The notes beneath the pieces are model-generated. The model saw only the letters and a list, made by a program, of their open reading frames with translations. It had not been told where the DNA came from and did no database searches. A DNA stretch of 64,000 nt. It comes from Melanocharis versteri. Lineage: Eukaryota; Chordata; Aves; Passeriformes; Melanocharitidae. Position 1 is the stretch's first letter. Every line of letters begins with the position of its first letter. The stretch is taken from the NCBI GenBank assembly GCA_013397845.1, contig VZTG01006778.1, positions 296,835-360,834 of the forward strand. Reading direction: 5' to 3'. The position numbers and the translations under genes were made by a program. Below, one piece after another: positions 28,045 to 40,090 of the stretch.

Positions 28045-31000
28045 CTTTTGTTGTTATTTTATAGGGTTGTTTGTTTGGGTTTTTTCTTGGTTTGTTTTTT
28101 GGCAGTTTTTCCCTCTATTTTTAACAGGGGAGATATTTTTCATCCGCTATTTGTGGAAGTGTTTGGGGGAATGGACCACCACACAGACATGGTAAAATGA
28201 CTTCAATTTAGTGGTCATTCAGCACCAGATTTTGGCTGGTTGTGATGACTCCCAGGGAGTTTTCAGTCCTGCTTTTCCCTGGTTTAAACCCAGCCCCTGT
28301 TCACCACATCCATGGGAAGACATCAGTGCCCATCAGGAAGTTTGCATAACCAGCACTGGTTTTACAGTGCATGCCTAAAGTGCCTGGTTGGGTGTTATTT
28401 GACAGGACAAAAAAATGCATTAAAAATAAAAAGAGAGGGAGGCAAATGCCTGTGCAAAATAATTTGATGCTTACGCCAGCATGAAAGTTACTCACAGGCA
28501 CCTCTGCTGCTGTTTTGCAGTGCTGAGATGATTTTAGCCCTTGACAAATTTAGAGCCTTGAAAGGGACACTGCAAACGTTAACCAAAGTGCCTGCAGGGC
28601 ATCGATTTTAAACACCTCAGCTTCACTTTGGCTTTCCACTTATAGGCAGGAAGTTTATTAGAAAGGAAAAATACACACTGCAGGAAAGGGGAGGCCTCTG
28701 GTAGTTTCGAAGTCAGCGTTTACGTGACTCAGGTTCATTTGGAGGAGAATAATTTATGGCGGTGTGAATAAATAATAGCTGTGAGTTCTAACTGTCCAAA
28801 CATGATACATAATACCCTGGGAAAGCTTCCTTTGCTGCCTGCTAATGAATGATTGTGGGCTTTTCTGTTATGAGTGATGGTGGCGAGTAAATCATTGGAA
28901 AATAACTGACGTGCTCAGGTTTGCTTAAGCAGCACTTGTCAAACTGCATCTTCAAGCCAACGTGAGACATGAGCTCAGCTCACTGCTGCAATCAGTGTGG
29001 TCTCTTCACCTGCATTCGTTAGCAACCACGCAGGATCAGATGCTGAACTTAAAATATCAATGGTTTGGTGAGGTTTGCTTTGCACAAAATTGCTGCTCTA
29101 GCAGCATCCTTACTTGTGGAAATAAATTTATTGAGACGTCAGGTAGGTGACCAGCTCATCTAGGAAGATCATCTGTCAACTAATCCTAAAAGCAACACAA
29201 AAATATATTCTCTCATGTGTTCATTTGGTGTGTGGAGAAACATTTTCAAGCTGTTGTTAAGCTTACCATGTTTTCTGCTCCTCTGGCTGCATCCACAGCA
29301 AGTAACATTTCCTTTTTTTTCTTATTTCAGCATTACTGAAATGGCTCTTTTTCTATTATTTTTTCAAATCATCAAAGAGAAGAGTGTTGCATGCTTTTCT
29401 CCCTGCCTGACACTGCTTCTTGACAGAGAACCTTGAAAATTTGTCATGAAAGGAAACTATCTAAAGTGCTGCTTTGATTTTCAGTTGCATCTCTTTGTTG
29501 TTTCTATTGAGGGACCTTTTGAAAGGCAAATACTTTTTTCTCTATTTCTTGCAGAGGAAATAAAATTCTTGGGTGAGGAGATAACTGGACAATTCCAGTT
29601 TTTTCCCTGCATGGTGAAGCCTACACTTATTGTACTTTCTGCATGAGCAGTTTTCTGAGTTGTTTTCTGAGGAAAAAAACCCAAAACAAACAAAAATAGT
29701 GCAAGGAGTAGTCACACAACATACAGGAGCAGTAAAAATTTCTCTCTGTTCTGCCACCTTTCCTATCCCAGGTGACAACACATCTGTGGAATTTCTCCTT
29801 GGCTATCCTCCTTGTAATTTCCAGGCACTGAGGTTCCCTACTAGAGCTGTGTAGGAAGGAAGCCTGGGCCTTCTTAATCTCAGGCTTTTGATAAGGGCAC
29901 AAACCCTGTCAATGTCACGAATGAGGTTTAGGTTTTTTCATGTCTTCCAACTGTCTGAGAGCGCAGGTTTGGGCTTTTAATTGCTTGATGTGAACAACTG
30001 TTCAAATAACTGGATTAAGAACACGAAGGCAGGAGGATACCAAGATCTCACCATGTATTGTGATGGCTGTGGGTCAGCACAGGCTTGAAGCCAGTCTTAA
30101 GATGGTGACTTAGATTGCAAAGGTTTAATCTCTTATTTACAGTTCATTGAGCCTGCCAGTTCCACTGCTCAGCACTCTTCTAAGTCAAATCAGCTCTTCT
30201 GGCCTTTTTTTCCTCTTTTTCTCTCTTTTGCATGTCTCAATGGCAAGGTGAAGCTGCCCAGTGAATGACAGGTGAAACTACCCCAGTGATAGTGAGGAAG
30301 TGGTTGTACCACTGAACGTATTTTTACCCTGCTTTAACTCCTCATGAAATATTATTATTATTTGTAACAGGTTTTGTACTGGTAGGGGCGAGGTAGCTCC
30401 CTGCCTGCATTTGTGCTCAGTTCTGATTACTTTGGATCCAGTGCACTCATCTGAATTTAGCATTCAGTGAGCAATTCTCTGTGGCAGCCATATGCATAAC
30501 TTCTCACCATCTGGCATCGCTGTGGCTACTACTGGCCCAGTGCAGTTGCCATGGTAGTCAATGGAAATTTCTGAGGGTGACTTCACAAATCCAGCACAGG
30601 AAAGAAAACCTGTCAATCCAGAAAAGAGCTCAGCACTGAAGCGTACTCTTATTTTCTTTGCTTTGCCCTGTTTCTGTTTTGGGGAAAGTGTAATCTCCAC
30701 CTAAGAGGTGGGGACCACTGTCTCCAGATTCACCCAGTTTTTGTAAAGGGGTGGGGGATTGTAAAAATGGGTCCAAGAATTGTAGAAACAGGTCTTCCAA
30801 GAACAAGGTGAGCAGCCTAACCCTGGTGCCATCCTGGAGAGCACAGCTGTGGGATGAAAGCATAAAGGTAGGGGGGAAATCAGCTGTCACAGCATCACAT
30901 TCACAGATCTGGAAAGAGATTTTTGCTCTTACCAACAAAAAAAAAGAAAAAAATTCCCTCGAAACGGTTAAGTTTGTTTTAACAAAGGTAGGAGTGTGTT

Positions 31001-31744
31001 TGACGCCTGATTAATGTAAGTCCTCCATTGTTGCCGTGGCTTTCTCAGGAATCAGAGGATTAAAAGGTTACATTGAACAAGGTTCTTAAATTAGTTGAAT
31101 GACTGTAATCAAGGGCAGGATTTGGCCTGGTATCTTGGTTTTATTGATGTCATCTGCTTCATGTGTCTCTAATACAATGGAAATACGAGAGTAGTTTCAG
31201 TCCCTGTGACCCTCTTACGAGTGAGACCAGAACCTCATTGGAAAAAGAGAGCTACAATATTTCAGAGTTGTTTTCATGCAGACTTTCTTACTATTATCTT
31301 TTTCTTGTCTCTTCAGTGTATTCTTTTTCCGTGTATTAAAAACCACTTTCCCTCCTCTGGAGAGATTTTCCCTATCCCATGCCCTCTCTACTCCCAGCTT
31401 CCTTGACCCTCTTTTTACCTTTCTTTTCACACGATACACAATTTGGGTTGTTTTCAAACAAAAGTGAACTTTTACTTTGTTCTGATTTTATTTGTGGCCT
31501 GAAAAACAAAGCGCATTAAGTTGAAACAGACACTGAACTGCCTATGGGGGTAACTTGCAAAGTCCTGATGCTTGGAAAGTTCCCAAAAGAAAACAAAGCC
31601 CAGCAGTCTTGCCTTGTTTGTAGAGCTGATGGAGATCATTGACTCCTAAACCTTTGCCATCTCCTTCCAACCAGCCCCCTAAAACAACAAATACACGGGT
31701 TATGTCAAACAGTTATGGTCTTCTGAACCGTGAGCCAGACATGA

Positions 31745-31995
31745 GAGTGACATCGAGGCTGTTCCTGCACATAAACATTAGTAGCTCGTTTTGGGGGCAG
31801 CTCTGTCACGCACAGCCAGGCTGAGCCGTTCCCTCCCGCCGGGAATCTGGCCCGATATCCCACGGGGAACAATCCAAGGGATGGAGCTGGAAAACAAAGC
31901 TCCCTCCATGTGGCGTGAAGTGCCGCCACGGGGTTTTTGTTTGTTGTGTCCCGATGATGCGCTCGGCGCCCTGCGAGCACAGAAGTCGGTGTTGG
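31745..31995. promoter_or_regulatory. Small CpG-rich patch
   Basis: Roughly 17 CpG in 250 bp by eye, in flanks that have few. A plus-strand ORF (31791-32249, 152 aa) and two minus-strand ORFs overlap here; none has a recognisable domain. It could be a small CpG island, an eroded one, or the remnant of a GC-rich insertion. Confidence 0.3.
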
Positions 31996-32660
31996 ATGCC
32001 CCAAATCTAACTTGGAAAGCAAAGCTCACAGGGAATGTTCTGGCAGGGAAACCCAAGGCCAGTGGGGTTTTGTGGCTGTGGTCTGCCCACGCCTCAGTGG
32101 CTCAGAGCACGTGTGATTTGAACCAGCTTGTGGGGCAAATGCAGGCCAATCCCTTCAGCATTCATTCAGCTGAGTTAAATATTTCTCTGTGCCTGTGTGA
32201 AAAGAAGAGAATTAACATAGGCAGGTGCTGTAGTATGAGTGTTATTTAAGATAGCTTAGAACAAAACAATTGCTCCCTCAAAATTAAAAATTTGATAGCG
32301 AAATTTCACTTCATTGCTAAAGTTTAGCATTTTACACATATCATAGAAAAGTGTCATTCTTCATTGATGCCATGCTGTTCGTGTAGTTCCAAAGTTTAAA
32401 CAAGGGAAACTTTGCAGCCTTAAGGGTGATCCCCAGCAAGAACATGTGCACAGAAACAGAGAAGGCAGAGGGCACCTCTAAATACAACTTTGTCTAAAGG
32501 CACGAAGGTGGGAGTTCTGCTCAAATGGGAACAAAAATAGGGCTGCTATAAGAAATGCCATTTGTTTCTACTTCTGTTTCGGAAACAGCCGTAATGTTTG
32601 GAAAGCTGCTGCTGGTAAAACGCAGAGACACAGCTTCTGCCTTTGCAGTGCCTCCCATAG

Positions 32661-32710
32661 CAAAGAAAGAAAAAAAGAAAAAAAGAAAAAAATAGAAAAA
32701 GAAAAAAGAG
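32661..32710. repeat. Purine (GAAAAA)n-like tract
   Basis: Runs of A separated by single G over about 50 bp. It creates the Phe/Ser-rich minus-strand ORFs at 32521-32804. Confidence 0.9.
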
Positions 32711-35700
32711 TGGGAATATGGATTCTTGCTGCTTTCGGTAGGATTTGCCACAGGCTAAATGCGTGTTTGCTTCCTAGGCTTGGTGGCCTTACCTTGATCC
32801 ACAAGAATGATTCCTGCTTATCACAGAGCTCTGTGCAGCCAGAGAGTGCTGTGCCCCCTGTGCTGAGCCCCCAAATGGCAGAGGTTCCTCTGCAAAGAGT
32901 GCCACGTGTTAGAAGGGCTCCGTGCCAGACTTACAGGGCACATTAATGTAATCAATCCTACGAATTAATGGGGATATTGATCACAGAATACTTTTTAATT
33001 GATTTCACCCTCGTATTTTCCTAAGATATGTTTCTTCTTTTTGTTTGGCTTTCCTTATCCTTCTTTCTTTCCCTGTGCCTTTTACTTTCCTGTGTTTTGG
33101 ACGTGATAAGTTCAACTGTATAAACACCCATCTAACAAAACCAGCATGTGACAGACAGGCGTACTAAAAGAAGAATTGGGTTGTTATCTCTCACTCCTTG
33201 TAGACAACAGGTGACTTTGGTAAGGAGTGGGATGCTGAAAACCTCCTTTCTCTCTCTCATGGCTCTCTGGAGTGACCCCAGAGCAGGCAGTGGAGTTACC
33301 TCCTGTAAACACTGATGGGAGACACCAGCCCTGAGAATTTCCTCTCCCAGCACTCCCTCTTCCACTGCATTATGCAGATATATTACTCGTGTTCACCGCT
33401 CTCAGCATTCCTTTTTCAGGCCCCATTTAGGCAGAATTACTGAAGCCATCTAGGTAATAACGTGAAAGAAAATAGACTCGTTCAGTGACAGATTTTGAAA
33501 TTGCAATTGGCCCCTGAAAAAGTGGGTGAAGTCAGGGACAGGTAACAGATGGTGGTGGTGGCTAATCTTTCAGTCTATTATTTTGCCACATGGGGGCCTG
33601 AGCCACAGATTTTCATGCTGAAAATAAAGGAGAAATTAATCATGGTATGACAATATATTGGTTAAATAGTGTGGTGATATTTGCCTCCATCCAGAAACCA
33701 TACGCAAGGAAACAGGCTCCAAAACAAGAGTCAGGCTGTTTTTGTGGTGACAGACATCATGTGACTTCAGAGGAAAAAGAGCTCCATCATTTAGTTTATA
33801 GAGAGAAAATGAATTTTCTGGCTATGCTAAGGAGTCTGTGAAAGGAAACCTACATGCAAACACCCTGTGGACTCTAATAGGAAATGATACGTTCTCTGCA
33901 GAATTGAACTGGGAATTACATCACATGCATAGGACTCTATAGGATGGTTGAAAAGAGAAATTATTTCATTCTGTGTCATTTGACAGTCTCTTAGCTGGCC
34001 TTTCTTCGCTGAGGGTAGAAGTGTTTTAATTACTGCAGGCCTTCATAAGTAAATTCTATTCAACTATAGTAAACTTCTGCAAATGTATGTATTGAATGCT
34101 TATTACACTTCGTAAGATTTTTCTACAAGAGAAACACACAAAGAGCACTTCTGTCTATTCGATTTCTCCTGTAAATGTCTCCTTAAAATGCTATCAAGGT
34201 GAGACCATTTTTCCATTGGTAATCCAGAACCAAGGTACTAAATTTCCAGTTAGCTTTCCTGCTATCTTCACTGTTGTTAACCGTGGTAAGGAGAAGGCCC
34301 AGCTCCAAAACACTCCTGTCTCTGTCTGGTTATCAGAACGTGTTCTAGAACCCATTTTAGGCAAAAAAACCTTGATTTTAAGAACAGATATTGGGAAATA
34401 CGGGTTCACATATGGTCATGACTAGAGAGAAGGTGCAATACAGCTTGAGCCCACAGCCTTGCCCACGCATTGGCATGCGGAAAAAAACTCTGACAAGAGG
34501 TCAGGACTTGGTCCAGTGCACTATAAATATAAATAACTTCCACCAGTGGTTTTTGGAGGTGCGTGCCTATGTATGGGAATAGCAGCAATAGGAAAGCTGG
34601 AGGTCAAAAGCAAGCCATGAAATTTGAGCGGCTAAAGAAAAGCAGAGGTGAAAGTTGCATCTCTGAAAAACGTTTTCCCTTTGTAGCCCTGATTCTATCT
34701 TTGCAGAAAGGGCCTTTTCCTGTGTGTGTGTATAGCAGGAAATAAATATGCACAATTTGGTGACGTATTTCACGCATGAAGTGCTGACAGAATTATTGGA
34801 GGTATCTATCACAATTTACGGTGCTGCACAGGGCCTCAGTGAACAGGTCCCCCAGAACTTCTCCTGTGATTCTACACCCAAAGAATAAAAATCACCGCTA
34901 AAAAAAAAAAGGAAATTAGTCAATCCTTATAAAATCGTTGCTCAAATTAGCCTGATGTTTGGGTTAGTGGTTAAAACAGCCATGGCTATACCCTCTTTTT
35001 ACTTAACTTCCTTTTAGCACTGACCCCAGCATAACCCAGAGTGTTTGATCAGATTTTTTGTCACTAATCAAGGTGCAGGCCAGGCCTCTGACACTGTCTT
35101 CCAAACCAAGGGGTGCAAGCGAGTTGAACCTTAAAATTACTCCAACTGAAATAGTTTGTAACAGAAATCCTAAGATTATTCTGAAGGGTTTTAGTGTTTC
35201 TTTTGTTTTTTCTCAAATTCCCCAGATTAATGCTTTCCTCATTTGGCATTTCTTGAACTTCTGTGTTACCTCTAATCCTTTTCAAACATCAGTAGAAATT
35301 TTACTCTGTGAATTCAGGTAGTGAAGAAAGTATTCAGTATATTTTAATACTAAAGAAGCCCCAGTCTTGACAAAGAAATATGAAATACAAGCTTTAGTTT
35401 CAATAAAAATTGTAGCTACAAGACATAATCTTTTCAGTACTCATCAATCAGATTTTATGGACAGACAGTTAACTGCTTCAGTGCATAATATCAAACAGAG
35501 AGTCTGATCTGCTCGTCATCCCGGTGATGTTTTTCCTCTCCCAACGGAGCACTCACATGTTAATGTGAATCTTTTCCTTGGATGTTTTTAAGGGCTTGAT
35601 TGTACAAACTTGAGAAAGTGTCCACACCAAACCTTCCCCCCGGCTCCTAGAGAGCAGGAAGGAAGGAATGTGTTCCCTCAACTGAAAGAAGAGTCATATT

Positions 35701-36737
35701 TTTTTCACATTTCAGTGCGAGCCTGCCTGTTGTGATTGTGAAACACAGTGAAAGGGCAAAAGCTGAAATTAGTGTTTATCATCCAACCACACTGATTCAT
35801 GGTTTATCTGCAGCTAATTGCTTACTACTTTCAGCTGCATCCCCATACGCAGCCCGTTTCAGGCTTTAAATGCCTTCAAGTCAGTTGAGGAATATTAATT
35901 TGTTCCTCAGCCCAGAAGGGTGCCCAGTTGTTGGGTCAGCTGTTAAAGGGAAAATAGTCATTAGCACCAGGCAGCTTGCTTTCTTCCATTTGATCAGATT
36001 ACAAATGATTAATCAGAACTAAAGACTTCCTTCAAGCAGGCAGTTCCCCATATTTGGAGTCTGCACTGCCCAACTCAATGCATGCCTTTTATGAGGTATC
36101 ATTTGCCATCATTTTGTATTATTTATCCTGTAGCAGCCCCTGGATGAATTAACTTATACTCTGCTTTAACTGGTACTGTCAGAGCTCGTAGCTCAAACAG
36201 GAACACACAGCCCCTGTGTTATTTAGCTAAGGAAAGTTTATTACTTCACATTTATAGAGCCTTGGTTCTCCTGTGCCTTATAATCACAGAGGTCCCTTTG
36301 CTAGCACGACCAGGAAATGAACTCACATCCATTTCTTCTAAAGAAATTCAGACTTACAGATTGAACATGAAGTCACAGCTTCTGCAGCTCTATGAGAATA
36401 TATTGTGACTTTCATCCTGTTGCTCTACAGTGTATTTTAAAGCTCTTCTGGACAGCCTTACAGTTGTTAGAAACCAGTGTATCGCTCTCAAAGCCAAATG
36501 AGCTTCACTTGTTCACAGAGTACGCTGAGGACTCGGCCTCTTCTAATTCTTGCAGAGCAAGAAATTCAATGTTCTCCATAATTCTGGAGCTGCCTAAGGT
36601 GGCAAACGTGTTCCTGAGTTGCTCAGTCCACCTGAAACTCTAAACTCCTGAATCAAAAATGGATAAAGGAAATTAACAAGCCAGGCTGTGCTTATTTTAT
36701 CAGCATAGATGAAGTAGAATAATCACGTTGCCAATAT

Positions 36738-36780
36738 CTGAACTTCCCTTGGCTGGACCTTGGACCTGAACTTCCCTTGG
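36738..36780. repeat. 15-bp direct repeat
   Basis: CTGAACTTCCCTTGG occurs at 36738-36752 and again at 36766-36780, separated by 13 bp. Confidence 0.85.
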
Positions 36781-38258
36781 ATTATTTAGAGGACAGGCTC
36801 ATTGCAGGTGACTTGGTTGCTCTCTAAAGAATCTGTGTGCTTGGAAACTTGGGTGTTCCTTCTCCTTGTGGACAAAAATGCTCCAATGCTTCAGGAAGTC
36901 TCCTTCCCACCAGAGAGGCACTTTTCATCTTGGCGGAGTCCCTTGATTGCAGCTCTCTGGGAAACTCTGCTTCGTTAAACGTTCAAATACCTCTTAAGAT
37001 TTTGATCTGGGCAGGCAACGTGCAAAATTTTCTCTACAGAGGTGCAAGGCACGGGGCAAAGGCTTCAGGAGGATTTGCTTGCCTGCATCCTCCTCCTCAG
37101 TGGTCGTGCACGGGTACAATCAGCACTTGCTCTTAGTGAGGCTGGAGCTGGCCTGGAGAGAGGAATCCTGCTGGGTGGAAAGCCCAGGATCAGCACTCCC
37201 ACCGAGCCCTGGAGCTGCCTTTGCACATCTCCACCCTGCAAAGAGAGCATTTTGAAAGCCTGCAGTCCTTCGGGGGTTCTGACCCGGGCGGGGTGACAAG
37301 CAAAGATGAATTTTCTGAGCACAGGATTGCCCCCAGAGGAGCACGAGGGGCAGCTCCACAGGGCTGCTCCGGTAAATCAGGATGGTTTCCAAGGGTCTCC
37401 AGCTGCCTTACAGCCCCTCTGCTGCTGCTCCTGCAACACAACCACGCAGAAAAGCAGCAACTTGCACGAGGGCTGTGCTCCTGTAAACGCTGCTGCTCGG
37501 AGTGCACCCACGCAGAAGCACTTTTTGAGAGAGAGAAGTTTGGTTTCTGCATCAGTAACCAAAATCTCCAGCTCTTTCTGGGCTGGCTTCACCTGATGCA
37601 GAAGATGGGAAGGATGAAGGCTCCACTGCACGCTGGTCTGGCTTTTAAGAAGAACTTCTGGCTGGCCACCCAGCTCTTGCTCTCATCCACCTGGAGTCTG
37701 CCACCTTGCCACAGCTGAGTGGCTTCATGAATTTCACAATATGGACTGAAATCTGCTTTTCACCTGAGTTTGTACTGGAAAGGAATTTTTGCCCCCCATT
37801 GGATTTTGAAATATGTGGATTTTACATACTGTGAGTGAAGGTGGGCAAATTAAAAACCTAAGCATTCATTAATTTCAGGTCTACTTTTTAGCATACCTCA
37901 GGAATTTGAGGCTTGACACATAGCTGAGGGTTTTTTAAGTGTTGCACATCTTTGGAACTCTTGATACATCGCTGAGGAAGCAGCAAGACATGATCCTGCC
38001 CTTTGCACGTGCCCTGTGTTATCTGGAGCCATACTGTGGGAGTGAAAGGGATTGCTTCTGCTAAACAGGAGGTGCTCTTCTGCCCTCTGGGTTTGGGAGA
38101 GAGTTTCTAAACTCAAATTTCCCTGCTGTCAGCTCATGTAACCATAATTACCAGGCACTGGTCCCTTTTATCCCAGCCCCCTATCTGACATCTGTGCAGA
38201 ACTCTGAAATCCCAAACATATTGGTGTGAAGCTGTGTGAGTACTCTGGTTGTGGGAAA

Positions 38259-38285
38259 TATATATATATATATTTTTTTTTTTTN
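38259..38285. repeat. (TA)n plus T-run ending in an N
   Basis: About seven TA units, then about 12 T, then an undetermined base at 38285. Confidence 0.9.
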
Positions 38286-39604
38286 ATTTATTTCTCTTTT
38301 TCTGATCAGGTGCACAGCACACTCCTGGTTCCCACACCAGAGAGGAAGCAGCTTCTTGCTGTACACTCTCCTGGGCAGTAATTACAATTTCTCAGGAATG
38401 AAGTTTAGTTTGTAATTCAACATTTCCCCATAGCACAATTGTGTAGCACCTATACAAATATTTGTTCCTGTTAAATGCTTGGGGAAAAAAACCCCGACAT
38501 TATAGCAGAAGTCAGAATAGGTGTAAGGTAATCATAGGAAGAAAACCTTTTATTTGCCTGTCCTTGAACCACGTACTACATTCATTAAAATTGTGGTAAT
38601 ACTTTTGTTGACTTCTGTAAGAATAATTCCTAAATATTTGTAGTTCCTGGTGGATTCCAGCTTGATGTCCCTTAATCTATTTATTTATTCAGTTGGCATT
38701 GTAGAGGCACGACAGAATTCTCAACATTGCCCAGGTAAAAATCTTAAGGAGCAGCAGCTGAGCATCAGCACGGACCTCAATTCCTGTGCTCCTCCAGCCC
38801 TGGAGGATTACCAGCCTGATAAAGGAATGAAAGTAATTTTTTCTGATTAACTTTGTACTCAATCTTCTTCTTCTGGTGTCAGGCTAGCACAGGTTATACC
38901 ATCTTTTATTCTGTGTCAGACAGGCACAGAGGAGAGGATAACATGACAGATAAAGCAGTGGTGGCTACCACTTTCTGGTCTTTTTTTAAGTCCTTAAAGA
39001 CGAGCATTTAGAGCAGAACAAAAACTGTGAAATCTGGAAGTTGCCACCCAGGACTTCTCGTAATTATTGAAAATTTTAGTATTCTGCAAGTCCACAGCAA
39101 AAGAGATAGAAAATGGGAATGCAGAGCAAGCAGCTATGACTTTTCCCACATTTTTACTTCATTTTAATACAGAAGGAAAAAAGGCCAGGATAAAAAATAT
39201 TTTAGAAAATATATTTGCAATTGAATATTCATAGCCTGCTGGTGAAAAACGATGGAGTTATTAAAATGTGTGTTTCCCTCATGTGGAAATAAGGCCATCA
39301 GATGTCTGTCCCCACCACAAAGAAGCGCAGTTGAAACGACTGTCAAATTATTTACACATTGGTGGCTCTTATTTAGGCTGTCACCCTCAACACCCGGCCC
39401 CAGCACCCCCCTCTGCCTGCACCATGGTGCCCCCAGACAGGCAGAGGTGGAGACTCCAAAAAGATTTAGAAAAGCAAACTTTCATGGGGACTGTGGAATT
39501 TTTGCCTGTGTTTGGGTTGGACTGTATGAACTATTTGAAACGTTGCATTTCAGTGAGTGATGTTTCAATATAATCTGTTGGTTTTTTGTTGTTGTGTTTT
39601 TNTT

Positions 39605-39608
<4 letters not shown>

Positions 39609-39648
<40 letters not shown>
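39609..39648. repeat. Poly(T) run, 40 nt
   Basis: Uninterrupted 40 T, with an undetermined base seven positions earlier (39602). It could be the reverse complement of a retrotransposon poly(A) tail, but no source body is recognised. Confidence 0.9.
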
Positions 39649-39649
<1 letters not shown>

Positions 39650-39810
39650 TGCACCTACTTATTTGTATGAAATTTTTATTTTTTAAGAGGGTCTCCTTTA
39701 AACTTTCCCCATGTAGAGTGGGAAGCCACTTTAGCTGTCCAGGTGAAGTGATAAAAGTGTTTTATCTCCTTGTGTTGGACGACAAGGGGCTCAAGAGCAA
39801 TGAACCCATG

Positions 39811-40090
39811 ATCACAGAATCATGGAATGGCTTGGGTTGGAAGGGACCTTGGAGATCATCCAGTGCCACCCCTGCCATGGGCAGGAACACCTTCCACTGT
39901 CCCAGGTTGCTCCAAGCCCTGTCCAGCCTGGCCTTGGACACTGCCAGGGATCCAGGGGCAGCCACAGCTGCTCTGGGCACCCTGTGCCAGGGCCTCCCCA
40001 CCCTCACAGGGAACAATTTCTTCCTAAAATCCGATCTAAGCCCATTTTCTTTCAGTTTGAAGCCATTCCCCCTTGTCCTGTCACTATGTG
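39811..40090 (-). mobile_element. CR1 LINE 3' end, minus orientation
   Basis: Read on plus, ATCACAGAATCATGGAATGG begins the reverse complement of a CR1 3' end. It continues through GGTTGGAAGGGACCTTGGAG, TTCCACTGTCCCAGGTTGCT, CTGTGCCAGGGCCTCC and CCCCTTGTCCTGTCACTA. The match to the passerine CR1 consensus (recalled, not aligned) is close, so this copy is much younger than the one at 16.8 kb. It is 5'-truncated to about 280 bp. The long plus-strand ORF 39649-40425 (258 aa) reads antisense through it and is not a gene. Confidence 0.95.

Larger units (their letters stand above)
19349..31744. other. Intergenic; no gene seen
   Basis: About 12.4 kb. GC-richer sections at 21650-22200 and 25540-26230 carry the densest overlapping ORFs (up to 150 aa, 25671-26123 minus), but none has a known domain and they compete on both strands. 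Small simple repeats: (GA)n at 21454-21467 and 24638-24653, T/G-rich at 23085-23145, G-rich and (GT)9 at 27995-28044. An 18-bp motif is repeated at 24344-24361 and 24384-24401. Confidence 0.7.
31996..39608. other. Intergenic; no gene seen
   Basis: About 7.6 kb. ORFs up to 165 aa at 37120-37718 overlap on both strands in a GC-richer section; no domain seen. Contains a purine tract (32661-32710), a 15-bp direct repeat (36738-36780), a TA run followed by T (38259-38284) with one undetermined base at 38285, and another undetermined base at 39602. Confidence 0.7.

Noticed and set aside
31791..32249. 152-aa plus-strand ORF in CpG-rich patch
   Set aside because: No domain; overlapping minus-strand ORFs of similar length argue for GC-driven chance.
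37120..37718. Overlapping ORFs of 90-165 aa on both strands
   Set aside because: GC-richer sequence with few stops; no domain, mutually exclusive frames.
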